A DNA stretch of 64,000 nt from Ruegeria lacuscaerulensis (GCF_013031245.1 NZ_WPZL01000007.1:62001-126000), one strand, 5' to 3'. Positions 53,455 through 62,394 are shown, counted from the stretch's first letter. A program made the numbers and translations. The notes: a model not told the origin generated them from the sequence alone.

Positions 53455-53465
53455 ATCAGTTCTCC

Positions 53466-53711
53466 TCAGCATGCGAACCGGTTGCCTTCAATCCCGCCGG
53501 CAGCCGCACCCGCCGCCGTTAAGATCGACTTGCCGGACCCGCCGCCGAACTGGTTGCCGATTGCACCACCGATCAGTGCGCCGCCCAGGGTACCGCTGAG
53601 GCAGGCGATCTCATGCTGCCGCGCCGCCTGTTGCTGAGGGGTCGGGGCCGGTCCGCAGGCGGCCAAAGCCCCTGCTGCGCCCAGAAATAGCGTGATAACC
53701 TTCAGTTTCAT
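53466..53711 (-). CDS. Glycine-zipper lipoprotein
   Basis: An 81-residue lipoprotein with lipobox LAAC and a glycine-zipper segment GTLGGALIGGAIGNQFGGGSGKSIL, as in small outer-membrane (17 kDa antigen-like) proteins. The C-terminus NRFAC has a second Cys. Start ATG 53711 follows GGGAG; TTG 53714 is an alternative. It heads the three-gene run of small exported proteins. Confidence 0.78.
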   Translation of the reverse strand: MKLKVITLFLGAAGALAACGPAPTPQQQAARQHEIACLSGTLGGALIGGAIGNQFGGGSGKSILTAAGAAAGGIEGNRFAC

Positions 53712-53782
53712 CAAAGAACTCCCTGATTGAATGGGGTTAGTATTGGCCCATCAGGAAATCGCATCAAGTTAAATAGAGTTAA

Positions 53783-53805
53783 TGGCCCAAGCCGACCCTG
53801 GGCCA
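53783..53805 (-). terminator. Hairpin downstream of the peroxiredoxin gene
   Basis: TGGCCCA (53783-53789) and TGGGCCA (53799-53805) pair perfectly around a 9-base loop, 8 bases past the peroxiredoxin stop on the minus strand. The sequence following on that strand is T-rich but not a pure T run, so termination strength is uncertain. Confidence 0.5.
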
Positions 53806-53812
53806 CGCAGTA

Positions 53813-54298
53813 TCAGATCGATTTCAGCAGACCCTCGCCCGCCGAAACCGTACAGGTACCTGGGTTTTCTTCCAGATTGAGCGCGGTCACCTTGCCGTCC
53901 TCGACCAGCATCGCATAGCGTTTCGACCGCGCGAACAGCCCGACGGGCGGAGCATCAAAATCCATGCCGATGGCTTTGGTGAATTTCGACGCCGCATCGG
54001 ACAACATGGTCGGACCCGCAGCCGTGGCCTTGGTGGATTCGCCCCAGGCGCTCATCACGAACGGGTCGTTGACCGCCAAGCAGATGATCTCGTCGACGCC
54101 TTTGGCGTCAAACTGATCCTTGGTTCGGACATAACTTGGCACATGCTCGGACGAGCAGGTGCCGGTAAATGCGCCCGGAACAGCGAAAATGACGACTTTG
54201 CGTCCTTTTGTCTTTTCTGAAACCCGGATCTCCTCGGGGCCCTCCTGCCCCATCCGGATCAATGTGGCGTCGGGCAGCGTGTCACCTATTGAAATCAT
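53813..54298 (-). CDS. Prx5-type peroxiredoxin
   Basis: A 161-residue thiol peroxidase. The peroxidatic Cys48 is in VPGAFTGTCSSEHVP, and a second Cys149 in ENPGTCTVSAGE may be the resolving residue, giving an atypical 2-Cys enzyme. The start MISIGDTLPDA and DAASKFTKAIGMDFD are typical of the peroxiredoxin 5/AhpE-like group that uses glutathione or glutaredoxin. It is divergent from the ferredoxin-reductase gene. Confidence 0.92.
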   Translation of the reverse strand: MISIGDTLPDATLIRMGQEGPEEIRVSEKTKGRKVVIFAVPGAFTGTCSSEHVPSYVRTKDQFDAKGVDEIICLAVNDPFVMSAWGESTKATAAGPTMLSDAASKFTKAIGMDFDAPPVGLFARSKRYAMLVEDGKVTALNLEENPGTCTVSAGEGLLKSI

Positions 54299-54397
54299 TC
54301 TTGTGTTCCTGTCGATAGGATTTGCAGAGTCAGTCTTTGTCGCAATATAGGTTGGCGGATGAAGTTAACCACGGGAATTCGACAGGGTGGGAGGAAC

Positions 54398-55609
54398 ATG
54401 AGCCATATTGTCGTGATCGGAGCCGGGCAGGCGGGGTCGTCGCTTGTCGCCAGGCTACGCAAGGACGGATTTGAAGGGGACATCACCCTGATCGGGGCCG
54501 AGCCGCATCTGCCTTATCAGCGCCCGCCTTTGTCCAAGGCTTACCTGCTGGGCGAGATGGAGCTCGAACGCCTGTTCCTGCGGCCCGAGAGCTTTTATAC
54601 CGAAAACAACATCACCCTGCGTCTGGGCCAGCGTGTGACCGCCATCGACCCGCAGGCGAAGACTGTAACTATTGGGGATGAGGTCATCACCTATGATGAA
54701 CTGGCCCTGACCACAGGATCGGACCCGCGCCGCCTGCCGGCAGCAATTGGCGGTGATCTGGAGGGCGTGCACGTGGTGCGCGATCTGGCCCATGTGGACG
54801 ACATGGGACCTTATGTGACCGAGGGCGCCCGCGCCCTGATCGTGGGCGGCGGCTATATCGGGCTAGAAGCGGCAGCGGTCTGCGCAAAGCGCGGGGTCAA
54901 GGTGACCCTGGTCGAGATGGCCGATCGTATCCTGCAACGTGTCGCTGCGCGTGAGACCAGCGACTACTTCCGCACCTTGCACAGCGAATACGGTGCCGAC
55001 ATCCGCGAAGGCGTTGGGCTTGACCGTCTGCTGGGGGAAAACGGGAAGGTGACCGGAGCCGTGCTGACCGACGGCACCGAGCTTGAGGTCGATTTCATTG
55101 TTGTCGGCGTGGGCATCGCCCCGACAACGCAACTGGCCGAGATGGCGGGGCTGGAGCTGGACAACGGTATCAAGACAGACGCCTACGGCCGTACGTCCGA
55201 TCCCTCGATTTGGGCGGCGGGAGATTGTGCATCCTTCCCGCACAAAGGCGACCGCATCCGTCTGGAAAGCGTGCCAAACGCCATCGATCAGGCCGAAGTC
55301 GTGGCCCAGAACATGCTGGGCGCAGCCAAGGATTATGTGGCAACCCCATGGTTCTGGTCAGACCAGTACGACGTCAAACTGCAGATTGCGGGCCTGAACA
55401 CCGGCTATGACCGGGTCGTAACGCGGCAAGGCGAGGGGCAGACGGTATCCTTCTGGTATTACAACGGCGACCGGCTGATTGCCGTGGACGCCATGAACGA
55501 CCCGCGCGCCTATATGGTCGGCAAGCGCCTGATCGAAATGGGCAAGACAGCAGACCCGGCGGTTATCGCCGACCCCGAAGCCGATCTGAAACCACTGCTC
55601 AAAGCGTGA
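54398..55609 (+). CDS. FAD-dependent ferredoxin (rubredoxin/putidaredoxin-type) reductase
   Basis: A 403-residue flavoprotein. It has an FAD motif VVIGAGQAGSSL at the N-terminus, the block PYQRPPLSKAYLLGE typical of oxygenase-coupled reductases (CamA, ThcD), a second dinucleotide motif LIVGGGYIGLE for NAD(P)H, and the C-terminal FAD segment IWAAGDCASFP. It would reduce a [2Fe-2S] ferredoxin for a P450 or similar; no such partner is adjacent. ATG 54398 has GGGAGG upstream. Its stop overlaps rsmD (GTGA). Confidence 0.9.
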   Translation: MSHIVVIGAGQAGSSLVARLRKDGFEGDITLIGAEPHLPYQRPPLSKAYLLGEMELERLFLRPESFYTENNITLRLGQRVTAIDPQAKTVTIGDEVITYDELALTTGSDPRRLPAAIGGDLEGVHVVRDLAHVDDMGPYVTEGARALIVGGGYIGLEAAAVCAKRGVKVTLVEMADRILQRVAARETSDYFRTLHSEYGADIREGVGLDRLLGENGKVTGAVLTDGTELEVDFIVVGVGIAPTTQLAEMAGLELDNGIKTDAYGRTSDPSIWAAGDCASFPHKGDRIRLESVPNAIDQAEVVAQNMLGAAKDYVATPWFWSDQYDVKLQIAGLNTGYDRVVTRQGEGQTVSFWYYNGDRLIAVDAMNDPRAYMVGKRLIEMGKTADPAVIADPEADLKPLLKA

Positions 55610-56166
55610 GGATCATTGCAGGCAAGTTCCGGGGCCGTGCTTTGGCCCCGGTCGGGAAAGGCGACGCAGGTGCGCAGCTGCGCCCCACCACGGATCGGGT
55701 GCGGGAGAGTCTGTTCAATGTACTGACCCATCAGATCGATTTTGATGGCCTGCGTGTGCTGGACCTGTTTGCCGGCACCGGTGCGCTGGGGCTCGAAGCG
55801 CTGTCGCGCGGGGCGTCGCATGTGACCTTTGTCGATGATGGCCGCGCCGCTCAGGGTTTGGTTCGCAAGAATATTGACCTGACCCGCAGCGGCGACCAAA
55901 CCACTTTGATCCGCAGGGACGCGACCCGGTTGGGCGACAATCCGGGCGCTGCCTGCGATCTGATATTTCTGGACCCGCCCTACGGAAAACAACTGGGGCA
56001 AAAGGCCCTGGCATCTGCGATCACAGGCGGTTGGGTGGCCGAGGACGCGTTGCTGGTCTGGGAAGAAAACGCCCCGATGCAAGCGCCCGAGGCGTTCACC
56101 CTGCAGGACGTCCGGAAATACGGGGATACGCATATCTCTCTGATGTGGCGGAATGTTTCAGGTTGA
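55606..56166 (+). CDS. rsmD: 16S rRNA (guanine966-N2)-methyltransferase RsmD
   Basis: A 186-residue SAM-dependent methyltransferase that modifies G966 of 16S rRNA. N-terminus MRIIAGKFRGRAL, RPTTDRVRESLFNVL, the SAM motif VLDLFAGTGALGLEALSRGA and the catalytic LIFLDPPYGK are diagnostic. GTG start at 55606 overlaps the previous stop. 87 bases separate it from the HAD gene. Confidence 0.95.
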   Translation: MRIIAGKFRGRALAPVGKGDAGAQLRPTTDRVRESLFNVLTHQIDFDGLRVLDLFAGTGALGLEALSRGASHVTFVDDGRAAQGLVRKNIDLTRSGDQTTLIRRDATRLGDNPGAACDLIFLDPPYGKQLGQKALASAITGGWVAEDALLVWEENAPMQAPEAFTLQDVRKYGDTHISLMWRNVSG

Positions 56167-56253
56167 GGCCCAGCGGGTGGGTTAACGCAGACCGCTGATT
56201 TGCATGCGGTTCACGTCTCGGCCAGACCGGGCCCCAAACGGGCGGAGGTGCAA

Positions 56254-56889
56254 ATGCACGATCTTGTCATTTTCGATTGCGACGGCGTTCTGGTCGACAG
56301 CGAGCCTTTGTCCAATCAGGTGCTGGTCGACAACCTTGGGCGGTACGGGCTGAATCTGACGTTGGAAGACAGCGTTGGGTTCTTCCTTGGGGGCACCATG
56401 ACCGGGGTTCGCGACAAGGCGCGCGCGCTGGGTGCAAATCTGCCCGATGACTGGGTCAATCAGGTCTATGCAGAAACCTATCGCCGTTTGAAACAGGGCG
56501 TGGATTTGGTCCGGGGTATTCCGGAATTGCTGACCACGTTGGACGCCAGGGGCATTCCCTTCTGTGTCGCATCGAACGGCAGCCCGGACAAAATGAGAAT
56601 CACATTGGGTCAGAACGGGCTGTGGGATCGGTTCAGCGACGTGATGTACTCAGCCCATGAACTGGGAACGGCCAAACCCGACCCGGCGATGTTCCGGGCG
56701 GCCGCTGACAGGTTCAGAGCAACTGCGCCCGTCGTCATCGAAGACAGCCAGAACGGCGTGACCGCTGCAATGCGTGCGGGAATGCGCTGTCTGGCCTATG
56801 CGCCACACGGACAAGGCGAGAAACTGGCCGATCTCGGGGCTGAGGTCTTTGTTGACATGGCCGAGGTCCCCGCGCTTTTGGGGATTTGA
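56254..56889 (+). CDS. HAD family hydrolase (phosphatase, beta-phosphoglucomutase-like branch)
   Basis: A 211-residue haloacid dehalogenase superfamily hydrolase. Motif I is VIFDCDGVLVDSEP (nucleophile Asp), motif II CVASNGS, motif III Lys in GTAKPDPAMF and motif IV VVIEDSQNGVTAA. The small helical cap lies between motifs I and II. The substrate is a phosphorylated metabolite, not predictable further. ATG 56254 follows GGAGG; the frame is open to 56200 without support. Confidence 0.9.
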   Translation: MHDLVIFDCDGVLVDSEPLSNQVLVDNLGRYGLNLTLEDSVGFFLGGTMTGVRDKARALGANLPDDWVNQVYAETYRRLKQGVDLVRGIPELLTTLDARGIPFCVASNGSPDKMRITLGQNGLWDRFSDVMYSAHELGTAKPDPAMFRAAADRFRATAPVVIEDSQNGVTAAMRAGMRCLAYAPHGQGEKLADLGAEVFVDMAEVPALLGI

Positions 56890-56913
56890 TCCGAACGTGT
56901 TAAAACCCGGGTC

Positions 56914-57093
56914 ATGGATCGTGTTCTGACCCCTCCGATCTGGACTGTCTCACAGGATGCCGGCGCCGCCACCGGGCCGGAACGCAAACTCCTGCGCGCA
57001 CCTGTCTTCATCCACGACGCGATTACGCCCTGGGGACAAGAGACACTTCTTCTGAAACTCCTGCGAGAGCAGGCCGCCGATCAGGACGAATAA
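56914..57093 (+). CDS. Small conserved-looking protein of unknown function, 59 residues
   Basis: ATG 56914 to TAA 57091-57093 encodes 59 residues starting MDRVLTPPIWTVSQDAGAAT. The sequence has ordinary composition for this genome, with a Pro-rich start, a central FIHDAITPWGQ and a helical C-terminus LLLKLLREQAADQDE. It occupies what would otherwise be a gap between the HAD gene and map, ends 13 bases inside the convergent map gene, and lacks a strong ribosome site. I do not recognise a family. Confidence 0.5.
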   Translation: MDRVLTPPIWTVSQDAGAATGPERKLLRAPVFIHDAITPWGQETLLLKLLREQAADQDE

Positions 57094-57893
57094 GTCGGAT
57101 GGAACTTGTTGCCCGGCGACATGGTAAAGATCTCGACCCCATCAGCCGTTACACCCACCGAGTGTTCGAATTGTGCCGACAGTGACTTGTCGCGGGTTAC
57201 GGCTGTCCAGTCATCAGCCAGTGTCTTGGTCTCGGGGCGCCCCAGATTGACCATCGGCTCAATGGTAAAGAACATACCTTCTTCCAGCTTGGCCCCGGTG
57301 CCGGGACGACCGTAATGCAGAACGTTTGGGGGGGCGTGGAACACCCGGCCCAGACCGTGGCCGCAGAAATCGCGAACGACGCTCATCCGGTGCGCTTCGA
57401 CATAGGCTTGAATCGCGTGGCCGATATCACCGAACGTGTTGCCCGGTTTGACCATCTCGATGCCTTTGAACAACGCGTCATGAGTGACCTGTATCAGGCG
57501 CTCGGCCTTGCGCGGCAGTTTGCCCGCCACATACATGCGCGAAGTATCGCCGAACCAGCCATCGACGATGACCGTGACGTCGATATTCAGGATATCGCCG
57601 TCTTTCAGGCGCTTGTCGCCGGGGATACCGTGGCAGACCACGTGATTCACACTGATGCAGCTGGCGTGCTGATAACCCTTGTAGCCAATTGTCGCCGAAG
57701 TCGCGCCCGCATCCTCGACCATCTGAGTGATCAGGCGGTCGATCTCACCGGTGCTTTGACCGGGAAAGACATGATCTGCAACGTCATCCAGAATCCGCGC
57801 AGCCAATGCGCCTGCGGCGTGCATGCCGGCAAAGTCACCCTGTTCATAGATGCGGATACCGTCCTTGGTCAGACGGCCACGATGTTCTTTCAT
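57081..57893 (-). CDS. map: Type I methionine aminopeptidase
   Basis: A 270-residue enzyme that removes initiator methionine from nascent proteins. The five metal ligands are visible: Asp in LNIDVTVIVDG and WFGDTS, His in CGHGLGRVFH, Glu in FTIEPM and Glu in FEHSVGV. The substrate His is in NHVVCHGIPG. ATG 57893 starts the normal MKEHRGRLTKDG; an open frame to 58019 adds 42 unconserved residues. Confidence 0.96.
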   Translation of the reverse strand: MKEHRGRLTKDGIRIYEQGDFAGMHAAGALAARILDDVADHVFPGQSTGEIDRLITQMVEDAGATSATIGYKGYQHASCISVNHVVCHGIPGDKRLKDGDILNIDVTVIVDGWFGDTSRMYVAGKLPRKAERLIQVTHDALFKGIEMVKPGNTFGDIGHAIQAYVEAHRMSVVRDFCGHGLGRVFHAPPNVLHYGRPGTGAKLEEGMFFTIEPMVNLGRPETKTLADDWTAVTRDKSLSAQFEHSVGVTADGVEIFTMSPGNKFHPTYSS

Positions 57894-58084
57894 CGATGCG
57901 AGGCTCCAAAAGTTTCGCGCAGCACTCCTTTTACGCTGCTTGTTCAGAAAGTACCAGAGGGTGTTGGACAGCGTCTGTTTTCGCTCTCTGTGAGATGGGC
58001 CGGGCCCGGGAAAATTCAAGAAAACGAATTCGAATTGGCAGCCTTTCAGGTTTCAAGACTGTATTACCAGTTTGCTGTAAAACC

Positions 58085-58116
58085 AAAAAGACCCCGGCGG
58101 ATTTGCTGGGGTCTTT
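58085..58116 (-). terminator. Rho-independent terminator after the 123-residue lipoprotein gene
   Basis: On the minus strand GCTGGGGTCTTT and AAAGACCCCGGC (58087-58098 and 58105-58116) form a 12-bp stem with one G-T wobble and a 6-base loop, followed by five T. It lies 23 bases past the stop of the lipoprotein gene that runs leftward from 58510. Confidence 0.8.
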
Positions 58117-58138
58117 CAAAAAATCAGATATGATCGGA

Positions 58139-58510
58139 TCAGACGCAGGTATAAAAGATTGTGTGCACCGGTCGAACTGATCCATCCCCTTGTGTTCTGT
58201 TGCTGATGCCCGAGTCCTTCTTGATGGCTGCCTGCCCGGTCAGTCTTGGGCTGGCCTGCCCGGCACAGAATGACGCTACACGACGTCTGACTTCCGGTTC
58301 GGAAACCTCATCGGGAAAAAAGCCGACTTCCAGTGTTTTGTAGACGCCGCCGGATTCCAGAGGGAACGCAAGGTCCAGCCCCTGCTGATCGGCAGGGTTC
58401 GGAAATACGCTCTGAACCAGGCTGGCGCGACGGGTGGCGGCGGCTTTGGGGTCTACCGAACACCCGGTCAGGGCGATTGCTGCTATAATAAGCGCGGATA
58501 CTTTTTTCAT
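58139..58510 (-). CDS. Small lipoprotein of unknown function
   Basis: A 123-residue predicted lipoprotein with lipobox ALTGCS after MKKVSALIIAAI. The mature domain has segments VYKTLEVGFFPDEV and RRRVASFCAG, with Cys residues at CAGQ and the final TCV that could form a disulfide. No known family is evident to me. A terminator closes it. The upstream 173-base gap to sfsA holds no further feature that I can see. Confidence 0.7.
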   Translation of the reverse strand: MKKVSALIIAAIALTGCSVDPKAAATRRASLVQSVFPNPADQQGLDLAFPLESGGVYKTLEVGFFPDEVSEPEVRRRVASFCAGQASPRLTGQAAIKKDSGISNRTQGDGSVRPVHTIFYTCV

Positions 58511-58683
58511 TTGTGCCTCTGAATTATTTTCGGGTTCTATAAGGCCACTCCATACACATAGGGTGAACTCGTTTGTCGTGTGTGTTCTGGCAGTATGGCA
58601 CTTTTAAGGCGATTGACCGGGTATTGCGGCGTTGAATACTGGAAATCGAACCAGTCTCTGAAAAGGGCTGGAAGCAGAGGATT

Positions 58684-59376
58684 TCAAGCCAGACGGATCG
58701 GGTTCACCCAGACGCCCTCCGGCGAAATCCGCGTCCCATAAACCAACCGCTCTACGCCCTTGGCCTGTTCAAAAGCCGCCGCATAAGCCGGATCGATATC
58801 AGCGGCCAGCGCGAACAGCTCGCAATCGGTGCGCTGCACCAGATACAGCATGATCGCCCGGTGCCCCTGTGCCGCCATCGCCGCCAGCTCACCCAGATGT
58901 TTGGTGCCGCGTGCCGTGACGCTGTCGGGGAATTCGGCCAGGCCCGGTTGGCGCGAGAGGGTCACGCTTTTGACCTCGACATAGGCATCCGGCAGGCCGG
59001 GCTGGGTCAGCAGAAAGTCGATGCGGCTGTTTTCACCGTACTTCACCTCGGGCCGGACGGCTTGATACGCCGCCAGTTCGGTTATTTCGCCCGCCTCCAA
59101 TGCCGCGCGCAACGCTTTGTTGGGGACCGAGGTGTCGACCCCGGTGAAATGACTGTTTTCGTGATCGACCAGCCTCCAGCCGAATTTCAGTTTTTTCTTC
59201 GGGTCGTCATTAGGCTCCAGCCAGATTTTCTCGCCGGGTTCGGCCAGCCCCATCATCGAGCCGGGGTTGGCGCAATGGGCTGTTACCTCTCGTCCGTCCT
59301 CCAGCCTGCAATCCGCCAGAAAGCGTTTGTAGCGGCGGATCAGGCGGGCGGGGATAAGGGGGGTTTCAAATCGCAT
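58684..59376 (-). CDS. sfsA: Sugar fermentation stimulation protein SfsA
   Basis: A 230-residue protein starting MRFETPLIPARLIRRYKRFLAD. Family blocks VTAHCANPGSMMGLAEPG, ENSRIDFLL with the later YVEVKSVTL, and MLYLVQRTDCELFALA match SfsA, whose PD-(D/E)xK nuclease-like fold suggests a nucleic-acid role; its originally described effect is on maltose metabolism in E. coli. The function in roseobacters is not established. It is divergent from the next gene, 50 bases away. Confidence 0.93.
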   Translation of the reverse strand: MRFETPLIPARLIRRYKRFLADCRLEDGREVTAHCANPGSMMGLAEPGEKIWLEPNDDPKKKLKFGWRLVDHENSHFTGVDTSVPNKALRAALEAGEITELAAYQAVRPEVKYGENSRIDFLLTQPGLPDAYVEVKSVTLSRQPGLAEFPDSVTARGTKHLGELAAMAAQGHRAIMLYLVQRTDCELFALAADIDPAYAAAFEQAKGVERLVYGTRISPEGVWVNPIRLA

Positions 59377-59426
59377 GTCTCAGGGCCTATACCTGCCCTA
59401 AAGGTCGATCAAGGGGAGAGCGCGCC

Positions 59427-60149
59427 ATGGCCAATCCAACCGCCGCAATGCTGGTGATCGGGGATGAGATTCTCTCGGGTCGCACCCGCGATGCGAATAT
59501 GCACTACCTGGCCGGAGAACTGACCAAGCACGGTATCGACCTGAAAGAAGTCCGGATCGTAAGCGACGACGCCTCCGCCATCGGTACGGCGGTCAAGGCG
59601 CTGTCGGAAAGCCATGATCATGTTTTCACCAGCGGCGGAATCGGTCCGACGCATGACGACATCACCGCCGACTGCATTGCGAACGCCTTTGGCGCACATA
59701 TCGACATTCGGGACGATGCGCGCGCCTTGCTGCAGGCACATTACGACAAGTCGGGTCTGGAGCTGAACGAAGCCCGTCTGCGCATGGCACGCATTCCCGA
59801 CGGGGCGGTATTGATCGACAATCCGGTCTCGACCGCGCCGGGATTTACCATCGAAAACGTGCATGTGATGGCCGGGGTGCCTTCGGTCTTTCAGGCCATG
59901 GTCGCCAGCGTTCTGCCAGGCCTGACCGGCGGCAGCCCCCTGCTGTCGCAAACCCTGCGGGTGGACCGGGGCGAAGGTGATATTGCTGCCACCCTGGCCG
60001 CGCTGGCCGAAGAATTCGAAGACCTGTCTATCGGTTGCTACCCGTTCCAGATCAACGGTGTTTTTGGGGCCAATGTGGTTGTGCGCGGCACCGACGGGTC
60101 CCGCATTGACGCCGCCACCACCCGGCTTGCGAAAGAACTTGATCTGTGA
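59427..60149 (+). CDS. Molybdopterin-binding/CinA N-terminal domain protein
   Basis: A 240-residue protein of the CinA/MoaB-like (MoCF biosynthesis) domain type. The N-terminus AMLVIGDEILSGRTRDANM, the GGIGPTHDDITADCIANAFG segment and VSTAPGFTIENVHVMAGVPSVF are typical of the CinA N-terminal module; the C-terminal amidohydrolase domain of full CinA is absent. The family may hydrolyse ADP-ribose-like nucleotides. Its stop overlaps the GNAT start (GTGA), starting a chain of overlapping genes. Confidence 0.9.
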   Translation: MANPTAAMLVIGDEILSGRTRDANMHYLAGELTKHGIDLKEVRIVSDDASAIGTAVKALSESHDHVFTSGGIGPTHDDITADCIANAFGAHIDIRDDARALLQAHYDKSGLELNEARLRMARIPDGAVLIDNPVSTAPGFTIENVHVMAGVPSVFQAMVASVLPGLTGGSPLLSQTLRVDRGEGDIAATLAALAEEFEDLSIGCYPFQINGVFGANVVVRGTDGSRIDAATTRLAKELDL

Positions 60150-60874
60150 GCGTCAACTGGGCCGACATCGTCGACGGTACCTGGCCTGCCGCCCGGTATG
60201 AGCGTCTGGGGCCAATTCAATTGCGCGAAGGGCAGGGCGGTGGATCTCGTGTATCTGCGGCCAATGCGCTGGACCCGGTGACAGAGGCCGATATTGACGC
60301 CGCCGAGGCCGCGATGCAGGCGATGGGACAAAAGCGCATCTTTTGTCTGCGACCGGGGGACGAGGCTCTGGATGCGCAGCTTAGCGAACGCGGTTATGAG
60401 ATTCTTGATCCGGTCAATGTCTATTCCTGCCCAATCGATCACCTGACCGGCATCCCGATCCCCCGAGTGACAGTATTCCCCACGTGGGAGCCTCTGGCGA
60501 TCATGAGGGAAATCTGGGCACAGGGGGGGATCGGTCCCCGACGGCTGGCGGTCATGCACCGGGCAAAAGGCCCGAAAACAGGCCTGCTTTTGCGTAACGA
60601 CGATAAACCCGCCGGAACCGGATTCGTTGCGATATATGACGGTGTTGCGATGGTGCATGCGCTGGAAATTCTGCCCGCGCACCGTCGTCAGGGTGTGGGC
60701 CAATGGGCCATGCGTGCCGCGGCGTTCTGGGCAATGGACAACAGGGCGCATACGCTTAGCGTGATATGCACCAAGGCGAATGCAGGGGCAAATGGTCTCT
60801 ACCATTCGCTCGGGATGGAGATCGTCGGCGAATACCATTACCGTCAGCTTGCCCAAGGAGAGAGCCCGACGTGA
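60146..60874 (+). CDS. GNAT family N-acetyltransferase
   Basis: A 242-residue protein whose C-terminal half is a GNAT domain: GFVAIYDGVAMVHALEILPAHRRQGVGQWAMRAA, with the acetyl-CoA motif RRQGVG, and a final GANGLYHSLGMEIVGEYHYR. The N-terminal half has no clear hallmark and may be a degenerate second GNAT fold. Substrate unknown. GTG start overlaps the CinA-like stop, and its own stop overlaps the next gene. Confidence 0.85.
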   Translation: MSVNWADIVDGTWPAARYERLGPIQLREGQGGGSRVSAANALDPVTEADIDAAEAAMQAMGQKRIFCLRPGDEALDAQLSERGYEILDPVNVYSCPIDHLTGIPIPRVTVFPTWEPLAIMREIWAQGGIGPRRLAVMHRAKGPKTGLLLRNDDKPAGTGFVAIYDGVAMVHALEILPAHRRQGVGQWAMRAAAFWAMDNRAHTLSVICTKANAGANGLYHSLGMEIVGEYHYRQLAQGESPT

Positions 60875-61443
60875 ACGACCAGATCATGCCCACCGCGCTG
60901 GACCTGCCGATGGTGGACCCGCTGCCGCCCGAGACGCAGAAATACTTCGACATCTGTGTCGAAAAGCTGGGCTTCGTGCCGAATGTGCTCAAGGCTTATA
61001 CCTTTGACATCGACAAACTGAACGCGTTTACCACTATGTATAATGATCTGATGCTTTCAGACAGCGGCCTGTCGAAGTTGGAGCGCGAGATGATTGCGGT
61101 CGTCGTATCGGCGATCAACAAGTGCTTTTATTGCCTGGTGGCTCATGGGGCGGCCGTCCGGCAATTGTCAGGGGATCCCCAGTTGGGTGAAAAGCTGGTG
61201 ATGAACTACCGGGTTGCCGCACTGGATGACCGCCAGCGCGCGATGCTGGATTTCGCGGCAAAAATGACCATCGCCAGTACCGAGATCGAAGAGCCCGACC
61301 GCCAGTACCTGCGCAACGTAGGGTTTACCGATCGTGACATCTGGGACATCGCCAACGTCACCGGGTTTTTCAACATGTCAAACCGGGTCGCCAGCGCGAC
61401 CGCGATGGCTCCAAACGACGAATATCACGCGCAGGCCCGATGA
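60871..61443 (+). CDS. Peroxidase-related (AhpD-like/CMD) protein
   Basis: A 190-residue all-helical alkylhydroperoxidase-like protein. The redox pair is in NKCFYCLVAHGAAVRQLSGD (CxxC followed by H), as in AhpD and carboxymuconolactone decarboxylase-type oxidoreductases. Typical start is VPNVLKAYTFDIDKLNAF. The GTG 60871 has AAGGAGAG upstream and overlaps the GNAT stop. It probably acts as a thiol peroxidase; substrate unknown. Confidence 0.88.
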   Translation: MNDQIMPTALDLPMVDPLPPETQKYFDICVEKLGFVPNVLKAYTFDIDKLNAFTTMYNDLMLSDSGLSKLEREMIAVVVSAINKCFYCLVAHGAAVRQLSGDPQLGEKLVMNYRVAALDDRQRAMLDFAAKMTIASTEIEEPDRQYLRNVGFTDRDIWDIANVTGFFNMSNRVASATAMAPNDEYHAQAR

Positions 61444-62342
61444 TCCGATTTGCCTCTCTGATCCTCTTGTTGCTGGCCGGGCCGATTGCGGCGCAGGAAC
61501 TGACCCTGCCCGCCGGTGCTCGCCAACTCAGTGATCGCGCCAGCCCGCTGGACAGTTACGACCTGCCGACAGGCCCGTACGCCGATGGCATCGTACCCGC
61601 GCGCAAGACCGAAGGGCGGGTCGAAAGGATCACGTGGCGGTTGCAATCGGGCTCCAGCACGACGTTGCAACTGCTGGCACCGTTACGCGACCAGATCGTC
61701 GCGCAGGGTTACGATGTTCTTTTCGAATGCGAAGCCCGCGCTTGCGGCGGGTTCGATTTCCGCTTTGGGACCGAGGTGGTTCCGACGCCGGATATGTATG
61801 TGGCAATTCAGGACTATCGCTTTTTGTCCGCTACCCGCGGAAACGAGGTTCTGAGTTTGTTGGTCAGCCGCAATCCGCCAAACGGTTACGTGCAAATGAT
61901 CCGCGTGACCCCGGTGGATGCCGAAGTTCCGCCGCCACTGGTTATAGAAGAGCCAGTCAAGCAGACTGTAAGCCTGTTGGCGGAACTCGAACGGGACGGC
62001 CATGTCATTCTGGACGATCTGCATTTCCGAACGGGTGAGATGACGCTAGGCGACGGTCCTTTTCCCTCGCTGGGGTTGATTGCACGTTTCCTGAAGGACA
62101 ATCCGGATAAACGTCTGGCGCTTGTGGGTAATACGGATGACACCGGGACGCTGGACGCGAATATTTCTGTCAGCACCGGCCGCGCACAGGCGGTACGGGC
62201 CCGCCTGATCGAAGAGCACGGGGTGGCCGCCGACCGGCTTGAGGCGCGCGGGATTGGGTATCTGGCCCCGTTCACCTCCAACGCGACGCCCGAGGGTCGC
62301 GACTTGAATCGCCGGGTCGAGGCGGTTTTGCTGGTCAACTAA
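61440..62342 (+). CDS. OmpA-family outer-membrane/periplasmic protein
   Basis: A 300-residue protein with a signal peptide (MIRFASLILLLLAGPIAA), an N-terminal domain of unknown fold with a Cys pair (ECEARACGG), and a C-terminal OmpA-like peptidoglycan-binding domain (about 190-300): DLHFRTGEMTLGDGPF, LALVGNTDDTGT, NISVSTGRAQAVRARLI and GYLAPFTSN followed by GRDLNRRVEAVL. Gene overlaps the previous one (ATGA). It is likely anchored to the peptidoglycan. Confidence 0.87.
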   Translation: MIRFASLILLLLAGPIAAQELTLPAGARQLSDRASPLDSYDLPTGPYADGIVPARKTEGRVERITWRLQSGSSTTLQLLAPLRDQIVAQGYDVLFECEARACGGFDFRFGTEVVPTPDMYVAIQDYRFLSATRGNEVLSLLVSRNPPNGYVQMIRVTPVDAEVPPPLVIEEPVKQTVSLLAELERDGHVILDDLHFRTGEMTLGDGPFPSLGLIARFLKDNPDKRLALVGNTDDTGTLDANISVSTGRAQAVRARLIEEHGVAADRLEARGIGYLAPFTSNATPEGRDLNRRVEAVLLVN

Positions 62343-62394
62343 TCACAGTGATATAGGTCAGGAGAACGAAGGGACAAAAATCCAAGGAGTTCTC

